DNA of 64,000 bases from Shinella zoogloeoides (GTDB lineage: Bacteria; Pseudomonadota; Alphaproteobacteria; Rhizobiales; Rhizobiaceae). Within the stretch, counting starts at the first letter, position 1. Each line of letters begins with the position of its first letter. The stretch covers positions 248,001 to 312,000 of the forward strand of contig NZ_CP086610.1 in assembly GCF_020883495.1 (NCBI RefSeq), written 5' to 3'. Below are positions 31,753-42,914 of the stretch, in pieces. The notes beneath the pieces were generated by a model. The model was not told the DNA's origin. It saw only the letters and a list, made by a program, of their open reading frames with translations, and did not search any database. Position numbers and translations under genes: made by a program.

Positions 31753-32751
31753 TCAGGTCGCGACCTTTCCAGTCTCTCCGGCACCCGTAGCCGCCTTCTT
31801 GCGCGTCATTCCCGGTGGCTCTCCGACGATGCGCTTGAAGGCGCGGGCGAAGGCGGCCTGGGAGCCGAAGCCGAGACGGCGGGCGGCGGTGTCGATGGCG
31901 AGCTTGTCGCGGCGGAACCATTGTTCGGCGAGGCGCATGCGCAGGGCGAGCACGTAGCGCTGCGGGGTGACGCCCGTTACCTCAACGAAGCGCTTGGCGA
32001 AGACGGAGCGGGAGCTGCCCATTTCGCGCGCCATGTCGGCAAGTGTCCAGTTGCGGCCGGGCTCGCGGTGGAGGGCGGCGATGACGCGGCCGAGGCGCGG
32101 GTCGCGCAGGGCCTCGAGCCAGCCCGTGGCGTCGCCGCAGCCGCATTCCACCCAGCCGCGCACGATGGAGGCGGCGATGACATCGGCAAGGCGGGCGAGG
32201 ATGCCGGCGGAGCCGACGCGTTCTTCCGCCATTTCCCGCTCCATCGCGTCGAGCAGCGGCATCAACTCCGGCTGGCGGCCGATCAGCGCGCCGACGGACA
32301 TGACCTGCGGCATGAGGCCGACCAGCGGGTGCAGCGTGTCGAGTTCGAATTCCATGCGGCCGGTGAAGATGAGCGCGTCCTTTTCGCGGTTCGTCTCCTT
32401 GACGCAGGCTTCCACAGCAGCGACATCGGCGCAGAGCGGCTTTCGCGTGTAGCTCTCGTAGTCGCGGATCGTGACATGCGCGGCGGTGACGATTTCGTGC
32501 ATCTCGCCGCGCGGCAGGAGCACGGCATCGCCGCAGCCGAGTTCCCGCTGCGCCTGCCCCGGTGCGCGCAGCAGGACCTTGCCGCGGGCGATGAAGTGGA
32601 AGCGGGCTTCGGGCCCCGCCGGAAAGCGGATGCCGAAGGGCGGGGTGAGCTGGAGTCGGCCGTAGCTGGCGCCGCGCAGGCGCATGCCCATCAGCAGCTC
32701 GCTGACGGGGTCATGCGCATTTTTTGCAAGGTCGGACGATCGATCAAACAT
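31753..32751 (-). CDS. AraC-family regulator (Cupin_6 N-domain)
   Basis: This 332-residue regulator has an AraC-type cupin N-terminal domain (FGIRFPAGPEARFHFIARGK, CGDAVLLPRGEMHEI) and two C-terminal HTH motifs (NWTLADMAREMGSSRSVFAK and IDTAARRLGFGSQAAFARAF). It is divergent from an MFS exporter, 78 bp apart, and probably controls it in response to a small ligand. ATG 32751 gives the standard start; the frame runs on upstream across the MFS gene as an antisense artefact. The effector is unknown. Confidence 0.9.
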   Translation of the reverse strand: MFDRSSDLAKNAHDPVSELLMGMRLRGASYGRLQLTPPFGIRFPAGPEARFHFIARGKVLLRAPGQAQRELGCGDAVLLPRGEMHEIVTAAHVTIRDYESYTRKPLCADVAAVEACVKETNREKDALIFTGRMEFELDTLHPLVGLMPQVMSVGALIGRQPELMPLLDAMEREMAEERVGSAGILARLADVIAASIVRGWVECGCGDATGWLEALRDPRLGRVIAALHREPGRNWTLADMAREMGSSRSVFAKRFVEVTGVTPQRYVLALRMRLAEQWFRRDKLAIDTAARRLGFGSQAAFARAFKRIVGEPPGMTRKKAATGAGETGKVAT

Positions 32752-32829
32752 TGCGGATAAAATGGCATTGTGCGTCTTGCGTTTCAACCCACTTCTGGAG
32801 CACGCACTGCAACAGGAAAGGGATGACAG

Positions 32830-34020
32830 ATGACGGATGCAACAATCGTGGCGGCGGAGAGCGAAGCGGATGCGCGCCCCGCCTGGGGGGCGGTCCTCGC
32901 AATGACGCTCGGCGTGTTCGGGCTGGTGGGGGCGGAATTCCTGCCGGCAAGCCTGCTGACGCCGATGGCGGCGGACCTGCGCATTTCCGAAGGCATGGCG
33001 GGGCAGGCGGTGACGGCCACGGCTGCCGTCGCGCTGGTGACGAGCCTTCTCATTACCGTGGTGACGCGCAAGCTCGACCGGCGGCTCGTGCTGGTCGGGC
33101 TTTCGGTCCTGCTGATCTTCTCGAACCTGCTGGTGGCGATGGCATCGAACCTTCCCATGCTGCTCGTCGGCCGCGTGCTGCTCGGCATGGCGCTGGGCGG
33201 CTTCTGGACGCTGTCGGCGGCGACCATGATGCGGCTGGTGCCGGAGGCGGTGGTGCCGAAGGCCCTGTCGGTGATGTTCCTCGGCGTGTCGGCGGCCACG
33301 GTCTTCGCCGCGCCCGTCGGCAGCTATGTCGGCGATATCGTCGGCTGGCGGAATGTCTTCCTCGGGGCGGCCGTGCTCGGTGCGATCGCGCTCGTGGTGC
33401 AGCTTGCGACGCTGCCCTCGCTGCCGCCGCGCGGGCATTCGCGCTTCGGCACGCTGGTCGAGGTGCTGGCGCGGCCGGGCGTGGGCTTTGCCATGTTCGC
33501 GATCCTGCTCGTCTTCACCGGCCATTTCGCCTTCTTCACCTATATCAGGCCGTTCCTTGAAACGGTGACGGGTGTCGGCGTCGAGGGTGTTTCGGTCGTG
33601 CTGCTCGGCTTCGGCATCGCCACCTTCTTCGGCAACTATCTCGGTGCGGTGCTGCTCGAGCGGTCCATGCGCTTCACACTGTCGATCATGCCGGTCGTCA
33701 TGGGCGTACTGGCGCTCTTGCTCTCGAGCTTCGGCGGCAGCCTTGCCACCGATGCGGCCATGGTTGCGCTCTGGGGCCTTGCCTTCGGTGCCGTGCCGGT
33801 CGCCTGGACGACCTGGATCACCCGCGCCGTGCCGGACGAGGCGGAAAGCGCCGGCGGCCTCTTCGTTGCCGCGATCAACTTCGCCATCGCGACGGGCGCG
33901 GCGGCAGGGGGTGCGATCTTCGACGCCAGCGGCGTGACGAGTGTCTTCGTCGTGAGCGGCGTCGTGTTGTTCCTGGCAGCGCTCACCATCGTCTCGGCTG
34001 TGCGCACCCGTCCGGCATGA
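32830..34020 (+). CDS. MFS transporter, DHA1-type (AraJ/YdhP-like exporter)
   Basis: This 396-residue protein has about 12 transmembrane helices. Motif A-like VVTRKLDRRLVLVGL lies after helix 2, and GRVLLGMALGGFWTLSAATM is typical of drug-efflux and sugar-efflux exporters of the AraJ/YdhP/PurE group. It is divergent from the AraC regulator and is probably its target. SD GGGATGACAG precedes ATG 32830. Substrate unknown. Confidence 0.9.
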   Translation: MTDATIVAAESEADARPAWGAVLAMTLGVFGLVGAEFLPASLLTPMAADLRISEGMAGQAVTATAAVALVTSLLITVVTRKLDRRLVLVGLSVLLIFSNLLVAMASNLPMLLVGRVLLGMALGGFWTLSAATMMRLVPEAVVPKALSVMFLGVSAATVFAAPVGSYVGDIVGWRNVFLGAAVLGAIALVVQLATLPSLPPRGHSRFGTLVEVLARPGVGFAMFAILLVFTGHFAFFTYIRPFLETVTGVGVEGVSVVLLGFGIATFFGNYLGAVLLERSMRFTLSIMPVVMGVLALLLSSFGGSLATDAAMVALWGLAFGAVPVAWTTWITRAVPDEAESAGGLFVAAINFAIATGAAAGGAIFDASGVTSVFVVSGVVLFLAALTIVSAVRTRPA

Positions 34021-34111
34021 CGACAGGCGGCGGCTCCGAGGGGGCCGCCGTCCCTTCTCGCTGGCGCGAAAACCCGTTATTGCGGAGGTGTCGCGTCATC
34101 GGGGATCGCTC

Positions 34112-34792
34112 ATGGATTTCATGCGCCTGCTACAGTCGCTGGAGGAACTGCTCTACGAGCTGGCATCCTGGCTCGTCTTCTATCCGGTGACGCTCTGGCG
34201 CACGCTCACCCGCCCGCGCGAGATGATGCGCTACGCCGACAGCGAGCTCGGCGATACGCTCGAAAAGCGCTACACGGATACGCTGAGCCCGCCACTCTTC
34301 CTGCTGCTCACGCTTCTTTTCGCGCATGGGCTGGAGCTCGCGCTGATCGCGCACCGGGATGACGACCTGCTGCCCGCCATCATGCGGGACGATGCGAACC
34401 TGCTCATCTTCCGCGCTTTCCTCTTCAGCATCTTTCCGCTGCTCATGGCGGTGCGGCTCTTGAGACGGGCCGGTCTGCCGCTGGATCGCGAGACGCTGAA
34501 GGCGCCGTTCTACAGCCAGTGTTATGTCGCCGCGCCCTTTGCCTTCGGCCTCAGTGCCGGCATGAACCTCATGCGGGCGGGGCGGCACGAGATGATGGTG
34601 GCGGGAGGTGCGGTCGCCCTGCTTTCGCTGCTCTGGTATGTCGTGGTGGAGGTCCGCTGGTTCCAGCATGATCTTGGGGTAAGGCGGTCCATGGCGATCT
34701 GGCTGGTGGTGCGCACGGTGCTGGAGGCGGTGGTGCTGGTCGTTCTGGCGAGCGTGGCTCTCTCCTTCGGGCTGGCAAGCGGTCCGCGCTGA
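34112..34792 (+). CDS. Polytopic membrane protein, unknown function
   Basis: This 226-residue protein has about five or six hydrophobic segments (LFLLLTLLFAHGLELALIAH, LLIFRAFLFSIFPLLMAVRL, VVLVVLASVALSFGLA). The N-terminus includes LASWLVFYPVTLWRTLTRPR, a motif shared by rhizobial permease-like proteins of unknown role. ATG 34112 is used, with a GTG at 34088 as an alternative. Not in an obvious operon. I cannot assign a transport substrate. Confidence 0.65.
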   Translation: MDFMRLLQSLEELLYELASWLVFYPVTLWRTLTRPREMMRYADSELGDTLEKRYTDTLSPPLFLLLTLLFAHGLELALIAHRDDDLLPAIMRDDANLLIFRAFLFSIFPLLMAVRLLRRAGLPLDRETLKAPFYSQCYVAAPFAFGLSAGMNLMRAGRHEMMVAGGAVALLSLLWYVVVEVRWFQHDLGVRRSMAIWLVVRTVLEAVVLVVLASVALSFGLASGPR

Positions 34793-34864
34793 TTACGCTG
34801 TTGCCCTCCGGTCGTTTCGGTCTAGAACTCACGGTAGAGGATTCCGGAGGAACGACGCGTGGTG

Positions 34865-36016
34865 ATGACGGCGGGCGATTTTTCGCGAGGGACTTTTGTC
34901 GGCAGGATCTGGCGGCCGGATGTGCAGGGTCCGGCGGTCGTCGTTCTGCGGGACGGCAAGCTTTGCGACATCACCTCCCGGGACATCCCGACCATGCGCG
35001 ATCTTCTGGAAAAGGACGATCCGGCAGCGGTGGCCCGCGCGGCATCTTGCGAATCGCTGACGACGCTCGATGCGGTGCTGGAGGCCTCCGTCGAAGGCAC
35101 CGGCAATTTTTCCCGGCTGCACCTGCTTGCGCCCTGCGACCTGCAGGCGGTGAAGGCCTGCGGCGTCACCTTCGCCCGCTCGATGATCGAACGGGTGATC
35201 GAGGAGAAAGCGGCGGGCGATCCGACGCGCGCGGAGAAGGTGCGCGGGCGCGTCACCGCCATCATCGGCGATAGCCTGCGCGACCTGAAAGCCGGATCGG
35301 AGGCGGCGGCGAAGGTCAAGGCGGCGCTGATTGAGGAGGGTATCTGGTCGCAGTATCTCGAAGTCGGCATCGGGCCGGATGCGGAGGTCTTCACGAAGGC
35401 GCCGGTGCTTGCCGCTGTCGGCTGGGGGGCATCGGTCGGGCTGCATCCGATCTCCAAATGGAACAATCCGGAGCCGGAAATCGTGCTCGCGGTCGACAGC
35501 GCCGGGCGCGTCAAGGGCGCGACGCTCGGCAATGACGTGAACCTGCGAGACGTGGAGGGCCGCTCGGCGCTGCTGCTCGGCAAGGCGAAGGACAACAACG
35601 CCTCCGCCGCCATCGGCCCCTTCATCCGCCTTTTCGACGAGACCTATTCCATCGACGATGTACGCAGGGCCGACCTCGATTTGCGGATCGAAGGCGAGGA
35701 CGGGTTCGTGCTCAAGGGACGCAGCACGATGCGCGAGATCAGCCGCGATCCGCTCGACCTCGTCGCCCAGACCATCGGCCGGCATCATCAATACCCCGAT
35801 GGCTTCATGCTGTTCATGGGCACGCTGTTCGCGCCCGTCGAGGATCGCGATGCGTCGGGGCAAGGCTTTACCCACAAGACGGGCGACAGGGTGACCATCT
35901 CGAATGCGGAACTGGGCGCGCTCGTCAACACGGTGCGCCTCTCCACTGAATGCCCGCCCTGGACCTTCGGCATGGCCGCGCTGATGCGCAATCTCTCCTC
36001 CCGTGGGCTTCTCTGA
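34865..36016 (+). CDS. Fumarylacetoacetate hydrolase (FAH) family protein
   Basis: This protein of about 383 residues has an FAH C-terminal domain: KAPVLAAVGWGASVGLHPIS, NNPEPEIVLAVDSAGRVKGA, TLGNDVNLRDVEGRSALLLG, with the metal-binding Glu residues in PEPE. It acts on C-C bonds in ketoacid substrates or as a sugar-acid dehydratase; the long N-terminal half suggests the 2-keto-3-deoxy-arabonate dehydratase-like branch. GTG 34859 and 34862 are alternative starts; GGAGG is at 34846. It is followed 1 bp later by the Lrp gene. The substrate is unknown. Confidence 0.85.
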   Translation: MTAGDFSRGTFVGRIWRPDVQGPAVVVLRDGKLCDITSRDIPTMRDLLEKDDPAAVARAASCESLTTLDAVLEASVEGTGNFSRLHLLAPCDLQAVKACGVTFARSMIERVIEEKAAGDPTRAEKVRGRVTAIIGDSLRDLKAGSEAAAKVKAALIEEGIWSQYLEVGIGPDAEVFTKAPVLAAVGWGASVGLHPISKWNNPEPEIVLAVDSAGRVKGATLGNDVNLRDVEGRSALLLGKAKDNNASAAIGPFIRLFDETYSIDDVRRADLDLRIEGEDGFVLKGRSTMREISRDPLDLVAQTIGRHHQYPDGFMLFMGTLFAPVEDRDASGQGFTHKTGDRVTISNAELGALVNTVRLSTECPPWTFGMAALMRNLSSRGLL

Positions 36017-36017
36017 C

Positions 36018-36485
36018 ATGGGGGAAGGTGTGCTGGACGAGACGAGCCGCAAGATCCTGCGGCTCCTGCAAACGGAACCGGACCTGACGGTCGCGGAGAT
36101 CGGCGAACGCGTTGGTCTCAGCCATACGCCGTGTTGGCGGCGCATCAAGGAGATGGAGCGGCTCGGCATCATCCGTGGCCGCATCGTCGCCATCGACCCG
36201 AAGCTCGTCGGCTTCGAGGTCTCGGTCTTCTGCTTCGTGCGGCTGAAGCAGCATGACGAGGAGACATTGCTGGAGTTCGAACGGGCGGTGAAGAACATGC
36301 CCGAGGTCGTGCAGTGTTATTCCATGACTGGCGATCATGACTATGTGCTGCGTGTGCTGACCAGCAGCGTGCGCCAGTACGAGGAGATATTGAAGAAGGC
36401 GCTGCTGAAGCTGCCGGGCGTCGGCTTCGTCAATTCCAGCTTCGCGCTCGACGAATTGAAGAACACGCATCGCGTGCCGCTTTGA
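36018..36485 (+). CDS. Lrp/AsnC-family regulator
   Basis: This 155-residue regulator has an N-terminal winged HTH (LTVAEIGERVGLSHTPCWRR) and a C-terminal RAM domain (VVQCYSMTGDHDYVLRVLTS, GVGFVNSSFALDELK) that binds amino acids. Length is standard. It immediately follows the FAH gene and lies 160 bp upstream of the indolepyruvate oxidoreductase pseudogene. Position suggests that it controls amino-acid or keto-acid catabolism here, possibly branched-chain or aromatic amino acids. Start is ATG 36018 (SD GAC-ATGGGG weak). Confidence 0.93.
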   Translation: MGEGVLDETSRKILRLLQTEPDLTVAEIGERVGLSHTPCWRRIKEMERLGIIRGRIVAIDPKLVGFEVSVFCFVRLKQHDEETLLEFERAVKNMPEVVQCYSMTGDHDYVLRVLTSSVRQYEEILKKALLKLPGVGFVNSSFALDELKNTHRVPL

Positions 36486-36647
36486 GCGCAATAGGATGCC
36501 ATTGCGCAAGGAGGCGTCCTTTGCGGATGCCATCCTCAAGATGTGAATTTCATCGGCGAAAATAGGGACGCGCTCCTCCCAATCTCTGCGTAAGCTCCTA
36601 CATCAGGAGGATGGCTTTCGTGGAGGAGGGCCATCGAGGAGGAAGTC

Positions 36648-39600
36648 ATGCTGAAGCAGAGCTTTTCTCTCGAGGACAAGTATACGGCGGAGGAGGGAAG
36701 GATCTTCCTTTCCGGCATCCAGGCGCTCGTGCGCCTGCCGATCGTTCAGATGCGGCGCGACCATGCCGCGGGGCTGAACACCGCCGCATTCATCTCGGGT
36801 TATCGCGGATCGCCGCTCGGCGGCTACGACCAGCAGCTCGCCAAGGCCGGCAAGCATCTGGCGGCGAACGGCATCGTGTTCCGGCCGGGCGTCAACGAGG
36901 ACCTGGCGGCGACCGCCGTCTGGGGCACCCAGCAACTGCACCTGTCACCGGGCGCGCGTTACGACGGCGTCGCCGGCTACTGGTACGGCAAGGGGCCGGG
37001 CGTCGACCGCTGCGGCGACGTGCTGAAGCACGCCAACGCCGCCGGCACCTCGAAACATGGCGGCGTGCTCTGTCTGGCCGGTGACGACCATTCGGCCAAG
37101 TCGTCCTCCATTCCGCACCAGTCCGACCATGCTTTCATGTCGGCGCTGATCCCGGTGCTCTATCCCTCGTCCATCCATGAATTCGTCGAATACGGCCTGC
37201 TCGGCACGGCCATGTCGCGCTAATCCGGCTGCTGGGTGGGCATGAAGTTCATCGCCGACACGGTGGAGACGACGGCCTCCGTCGACCTTGCGGGCGAGCG
37301 CCGCCAGTTCGTCATCCCGGAGAATTTCGAACTGCCGCCGGGCGGCCTCAATCTGCGCTGGCCCGATCCGCCGCTGCCGCAGGACGAGCGGCTTCAGACC
37401 TACAAGGGCTATGCCGCCATCGCCTTTGCCCGCGCCAACCGGGTGGACGAGGTGACCCATGACGCGCTCCGCGCCCGCTTCGGCATCATCGCCTCGGGCA
37501 AGGCCTATGAGGATGTGCTGCAGGCGCTGAAGGAACTGTCGCTCGGGCCGGCCGAAATGGCCGAGATCGGCATGCGGGTTTACAAGGTCCGCATGCCCTG
37601 GCCGCTGGAGCCGGAGGGCGTGCGCGAATTCTCGCAAGGGCTGGAGGAGGTTCTGGTCGTCGAGGAGCGGCGCGAGATCATCGAGAACCAGATCAAGCAG
37701 CAGCTCTTCAACTGGCATCCGGGCGAGCGGCCGCGCATCATCGGCAAGTTCGACCATCAGGACCATCCGTTCCTGCCGCTCTCGCAGGCGCTGACGGTCG
37801 GCATGGTGGCGCGGGCCATCGCCTCGCGGCTCCTGCATTTCGAGTTCGATGCCGGCTTGAAGAAGGTGATTTCCGACGAGCTCGCCTATCTTCTGGAGCG
37901 GGAGAAAATCCGCAAGACGCATACCGCGCCGGTCGAGCGCGTGCCCTATTTCTGCTCGGGCTGTCCGCACAACACATCCACCAAGGTGCCGGAAGGCAGC
38001 CGCGCAGCGGCGGGCATCGGCTGTCACTACATGGTGCAGTGGATGGACCGCGACACGACGACCTTCACCCATATGGGGGCCGAGGGCGTGCCATGGTCGG
38101 GCATCGCGCCCTTCACCGACGAAAAGCACATGTTCGTCAATCTCGGCGACGGCACCTACTACCATTCCGGCATTCTGGCGGTGCGCCAGTCCGTCGCCGC
38201 CGGCGTCAACATCACCTACAAGCTGCTCTACAACGACGCCGTGGCGATGACCGGCGGGCAGGCCGTCGACGGGCCGATCAGCCCCGAGGCGGTGACGCGC
38301 CAGCTTTACGACGAAGGCGTCGAGCCGATCTATCTCGTCTCCGATCACCCGGAAGCCTATTCGCCCTCCACGCTCGCCCCCGGCGTCATCGTGCGCCACC
38401 GTGACGAGATGGACCGGGTGATGCGCGATATCCGTGAAGCGCCCGGCTGCTCGGCCATCGTCTATGTGCAGACCTGCGCGGCGGAAAAGCGCCGCCGCCG
38501 CTCGCGCGGCCTTCTGGAGAATCCGCCGGTCCGGCTGATGATCAATCCGGCGGTCTGCGAGGGCTGCGGCGACTGTTCCACCCAGTCGAACTGCGTTTCC
38601 GTCGAGCCGCTGGACACGGCCTTCGGTCGCAAGCGCAAGATCAACCAGTCGACCTGCAACAAGGACTATTCCTGCCTCAAGGGCTTCTGCCCGTCCTTCG
38701 TGACGGTGGAAGGCGGGCGGCTGCGCAAGGCGGCACGCTCCAACCCGGATATGTCGGGCGTTCCTGACCCCGATATCGTTCGGATCGGCGACCGTTCCTA
38801 CAATATCGCCATCGCCGGCATCGGCGGCACGGGCATCCTCACGATCAGCGCCATCCTCGGCATGGCCGCCCATCTCGACGGCAAGTCGCCGATGATCCTC
38901 GATATGGCCGGCCTTGCGCAGAAGGGCGGGGCCGTGATGAGCCACCTGCGCATCGGCCTGCACGATCAGGACGTCTCCTCGCCGCGCATCATCACCGGCG
39001 GCGCGGACCTGCTGATCGCCGCCGACGACGTGGTTGCCGCTTCCAAGGATGCGGCGACGCTGTGCGACCCGCACCGCACGACGGGCGTGGTCAACACCAA
39101 GCTGACGCCGGTCGCCGATTTCGTGCGCAAGCGCGACTTCGATTTTCGCCGCAGCGACGTCGAGGGCACGGTGCGCGCCGCACTGCGCGAGGCCTCGTAT
39201 CTTCTCGACTTCACGACGGTCGCGGAAAAGGTCGCCGGCAATGCCATGGCGACGAACATTCTGATGACGGGTTATGCCTGGCAGAAGGGGTTGATCCCGC
39301 TCACCCGCCAGTCGATCGAGCAGGCGATCGCGCTCAACGGCGTTGCCGTCGATGCCACGCTCTCGGCCTTCGGCTGGGGCCGGCTGATCGCCGCCGATCT
39401 GGCCCGCGCCGAACGCCTGCTGCATCCCGGCAAGCCGGTGCCGACGCTGGAGACCATGGCGACGGAAGAGCTGATCGCCCACCGCATGAAGCACCTGACG
39501 GCCTATCAGAACGCTGCACTGGCGAACCGCTACAAGGCGCTGGTGGACCGGGTGCAGGCGGCGGAAAGGGCGCTGGGGCCGGACGACCGGCTGACGCGCA

Positions 39601-40109
39601 CCGTCGCCCATGTCCATGCGCAGCTCCTTGCCTACAAGGACGAATACGAGGTGGCGCGGCTCTTCTCCGATCCAGCTTTCAAAGCCGGGCTGGCCGAGCA
39701 GTTCGAGGGCAAATACAGCATCGCCTTCAACCTCGCGCCGCCCTTCCTCAAGGGTGAGGATGCCAACGGCCGGCCGCGCAAGCGCCGCTTCGGCCGGTGG
39801 ATGCTACCGGCCTTCGGCCTTCTCGCCAGCCTCAAGGGTCTGCGCGGCACCGCCTTCAACCCGTTCGGCCGCACGGCCGAGCGTCGCATGGAGCGCCGGT
39901 TGATCGCTGACTACGAGGCGCTGGTGGATCATGTGCTGCAAAACCTTCGCCACGAGAACCTCGACGCCGCCGTTGCGCTTCTTTCGCTTTACGGCGAGAT
40001 TCGCGGCTACGGTCCCGTCAAGGAGGAGGCGGCCAAACGGGTGGCGGCGCGCGAGGCCGGCATGCGCAAGGCTTTCGAGACGGCAGGACAGGAAAAGGCG
40101 GTCGCTTGA
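36648..40109 (+). pseudogene. Indolepyruvate:ferredoxin oxidoreductase (fused subunits), interrupted by in-frame TAA
   Basis: The gene would encode about 1,153 residues, the usual length of single-chain IOR. It converts arylpyruvates to aryl-acetyl-CoA with ferredoxin. Domains: N-terminal POR core (ISGYRGSPLGGYDQQLAKAG), TPP domain (GCHYMVQWMDRDTTTFTHMG, VNLGDGTYYHSG), ferredoxin-like CEGCGDCSTQSNC, gamma-domain GIGGTGILTISA and a C-terminal extension. Codon 192 is TAA (37221-37223), between AMSR and SGCWVGMKFIADTVET, where homologues have Tyr; the frame is otherwise intact on both sides. It could be a true nonsense mutation or a sequencing error. Followed 22 bp later by the leucine operon. 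Confidence 0.88.
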
Positions 40110-40131
40110 GAACCGCGAGGGGAGGACGGAC

Positions 40132-41295
40132 ATGTATGACGCGGGCATGAGCTTCGGGCTTGGCGAGGAAATCGAGGCGCTGCGCGAGAGCGTGCGGCGC
40201 TTTGCGATGGACCGGATCGCTCCGCAGGCGGCGGAGATCGACCGCAGCAACAATTTCCCGATGCCGCTCTGGCGGGAAATGGGCGATCTCGGCCTGCTCG
40301 GCATCACCGTGCCGGAAAGCCTCGGCGGGACGGGCATGGGCTACCTCGCCCATTGCGTGGCGATGGAGGAGATCAGCCGCGCCTCGGCCTCCGTGGCCCT
40401 CAGCTACGGCGCGCATTCCAACCTCTGCATCAACCAGATCGTCCGCAACGCCTCGCCGGCGCAGCGGGAGAAGTACCTGCCGAAGCTGATTTCCGGCGAG
40501 CATGTCGGCGCGCTCGCCATGTCCGAGCCGGGCGCGGGGTCCGACGTCGTCTCCATGAAGCTGCGCGCGGAAAAACGTGGCGACCGCTATGTGCTGAACG
40601 GCAACAAGATGTGGATCACCAACGGGCCGGATGCGGATGTGCTGGTGGTCTATGCCAAGACCGATCCCGAGGCCGGCTCGCGCGGCATCACCGCCTTCTT
40701 CATCGAGAAGGGTTTCAAGGGGTTTTCGACCGCGCAGAAGCTCGACAAGCTCGGCATGCGCGGCTCCAACACCTGCGAACTCGTCTTCACCGATTGCGAG
40801 GTGCCGGAGGAGAACGTGATGGGCACGGTGGGGCGCGGCGTCAACGTGCTGATGTCCGGTCTCGATTACGAGCGCGTCGTGCTGTCCGGCGGTCCGCTCG
40901 GCATCATGGCCGCCTGCCTCGACGTGGTGGTGCCCTATATCCATGAGCGAAAGCAGTTCGACCGGCCCATCGGCGAATTCCAGCTCATGCAGGGCAAGGT
41001 GGCCGACATGTATGTCACGCTCAACGCCTGCCGCGCCTATGTCTATGCCGTGGCGAGCGCCTGCGACCGGGGCGAGACGACCCGCAAGGACGCCGCCGGC
41101 TGCATCCTCTATTCCGCCGAGATGGCGACCAAGCTGGCGCTCGAGGCCATCCAGTCGCTCGGCGGCAACGGCTATATCAACGACTACCCGACGGGCCGCC
41201 TGCTGCGCGACGCCAAGCTCTACGAGATCGGCGCCGGCACCTCCGAAATCCGCCGCATGCTGATCGGCCGCGAAATCTTTCAGGAGACCCTGTGA
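40132..41295 (+). CDS. liuA: Isovaleryl-CoA dehydrogenase
   Basis: This 387-residue acyl-CoA dehydrogenase oxidises isovaleryl-CoA to 3-methylcrotonyl-CoA in leucine breakdown. The catalytic Glu sits in [16 protein letters not shown], the isovaleryl-specific position (most other ACADs have it near the C-terminus). FAD contacts are in [19 protein letters not shown] and [14 protein letters not shown], and [20 protein letters not shown] ends the family signature. ATG 40132 has GGGGAGGAC upstream. Its stop overlaps the carboxylase beta start. It opens the leucine (liu) operon. Confidence 0.95.
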   Translation: MYDAGMSFGLGEEIEALRESVRRFAMDRIAPQAAEIDRSNNFPMPLWREMGDLGLLGITVPESLGGTGMGYLAHCVAMEEISRASASVALSYGAHSNLCINQIVRNASPAQREKYLPKLISGEHVGALAMSEPGAGSDVVSMKLRAEKRGDRYVLNGNKMWITNGPDADVLVVYAKTDPEAGSRGITAFFIEKGFKGFSTAQKLDKLGMRGSNTCELVFTDCEVPEENVMGTVGRGVNVLMSGLDYERVVLSGGPLGIMAACLDVVVPYIHERKQFDRPIGEFQLMQGKVADMYVTLNACRAYVYAVASACDRGETTRKDAAGCILYSAEMATKLALEAIQSLGGNGYINDYPTGRLLRDAKLYEIGAGTSEIRRMLIGREIFQETL

Positions 41296-42902
41296 TGCCG
41301 GTTCTTCCCTCGGCCGTGAACACGCGCAGCGAAACCTTCGCGGCAAACCGCAAGGCGATGCTCGACGCGCTGGCGCTGGTGGAAGAGGCGGCGAACCTCG
41401 CCATGGACGGCGGCGGATCGAAGGCGCGCGAGCGCCATGTCGCCCGCGGCAAGCTGCTGCCGCGCGAGCGGGTGGCGCAGCTCCTCGACCCCGGCTCGCC
41501 CTTCCTCGAAATCGGCCTCACCGCCGGCCACGGCCTCTATGACGGCGCATCACCCTCCGGCGGCATGATCGCGGGCATCGGCCGCGTCTCGGGCCGCGAA
41601 TGCATGCTCGTCTGCAACGATGCGACGGTGAAGGGCGGCACCTACTATCCCATCACCGTGAAGAAGCATCTGCGTGCGCAGGAGATTGCCGCGGAAAACC
41701 GGCTGCCCTGCATCTATCTCGTCGATTCCGGCGGGGCGAACCTGCCGAACCAGGACGAGGTCTTCCCCGACCGCGACCATTTCGGCCGCATCTTCTATAA
41801 TCAGGCGCAGATGTCCGCCGCCGGCATTCCGCAGGTCGCCGTCGTCATGGGAAGCTGTACGGCGGGCGGGGCCTATGTGCCGGCGATGAGCGACGAGACT
41901 GTCATCGTCGAGAACCAGGGCACGATTTTCCTCGCCGGCCCGCCGCTGGTGAAGGCCGCGACGGGCGAGGTGGTGACGGCCGAAGATCTCGGCGGCGGTG
42001 ACGTGCATACCCGCCTTTCGGGCGTCGCCGATCACCTCGCGCGCGACGATCGCCATGCGCTCACCATCGCCCGCCAGATCGCCGCCAATCTCAATATGCG
42101 TAAGCCGGAGGCTACTAAATCAGGGGGTGGCGACGCCCCGCTCTACGACCCCGAAGAGCTGCTCGGCATCGTGCCGGCCGATACGCGCACGCCCTATGAC
42201 GTGCGCGAGGTGACCGCCCGCGTGGTCGACGGCTCGCGCTTCGACGAGTTCAAGGCGCGCTTTGGCACCACGCTCGTCTGCGGCTTCGCGGCGCTGCATG
42301 GCCTTCCCGTCGGCATCATCGCCAACAATGGCGTGCTCTTTTCAGAGGCAGCGCTGAAGGGCGCGCATTTCATCGAGCTTTGCGCCCAGCGCGGCATTCC
42401 GCTCCTCTTCCTGCAGAACATCACCGGCTTCATGGTCGGCCGCAAATACGAGGCGGAGGGCATCGCCAAGCACGGGGCTAAGCTCGTCACCGCCGTCGCC
42501 ACGGCCAAGGTGCCGAAGCTCACCGTATTGATCGGCGGCTCCTACGGCGCGGGCAATTACGGCATGTGCGGACGGGCCTATTCGCCGCGCTTTCTCTGGA
42601 CCTGGCCGAACAGCCGCATCTCCGTCATGGGCGGCGAGCAGGCGGCCGGCGTGCTCGCCACCGTCAGGCGCGAGGGCATCGAGCGGGTGGGCGGAAGCTG
42701 GAGCATGGAGGAGGAGGCCGCCTTCAAGCAGCCGACCATCGACATGTTCGCCCGCCAGAGCCATCCGCTCTATGCCTCGGCAAGGCTCTGGGACGACGGC
42801 ATCGTCGATCCGCGCAAGACGCGCGACGTGCTGGCGCTCTCGCTTTCGGCGGCGCTCAACGCGCCCGTCGATCCCACCCGCTTCGGCGTCTTCAGGATGT
42901 AG
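41295..42902 (+). CDS. mccB: Methylcrotonyl-CoA carboxylase beta subunit (carboxyltransferase)
   Basis: This 535-residue carboxyltransferase transfers CO2 from carboxybiotin to 3-methylcrotonyl-CoA, giving 3-methylglutaconyl-CoA. Features are [40 protein letters not shown], and [17 protein letters not shown] [20 protein letters not shown] in the second crotonase domain, typical of MCC rather than propionyl-CoA carboxylase. ATG 41295 overlaps the preceding TGA; a GTG at 41292 is possible. It is paired with the alpha subunit after the ridA gene. Confidence 0.95.
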   Translation: MPVLPSAVNTRSETFAANRKAMLDALALVEEAANLAMDGGGSKARERHVARGKLLPRERVAQLLDPGSPFLEIGLTAGHGLYDGASPSGGMIAGIGRVSGRECMLVCNDATVKGGTYYPITVKKHLRAQEIAAENRLPCIYLVDSGGANLPNQDEVFPDRDHFGRIFYNQAQMSAAGIPQVAVVMGSCTAGGAYVPAMSDETVIVENQGTIFLAGPPLVKAATGEVVTAEDLGGGDVHTRLSGVADHLARDDRHALTIARQIAANLNMRKPEATKSGGGDAPLYDPEELLGIVPADTRTPYDVREVTARVVDGSRFDEFKARFGTTLVCGFAALHGLPVGIIANNGVLFSEAALKGAHFIELCAQRGIPLLFLQNITGFMVGRKYEAEGIAKHGAKLVTAVATAKVPKLTVLIGGSYGAGNYGMCGRAYSPRFLWTWPNSRISVMGGEQAAGVLATVRREGIERVGGSWSMEEEAAFKQPTIDMFARQSHPLYASARLWDDGIVDPRKTRDVLALSLSAALNAPVDPTRFGVFRM

Positions 42903-42914
42903 AGGAGGCAAGTC

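Noticed and set aside
32752..33525. Long N-terminal extension of the AraC regulator
   Set aside because: It runs antisense through the MFS gene with low-complexity Arg/His residues; the ATG at 32751 gives the correct family length.
36945..39617. 890-codon minus-strand open frame
   Set aside because: Antisense to the indolepyruvate oxidoreductase frame, which has clear domains.
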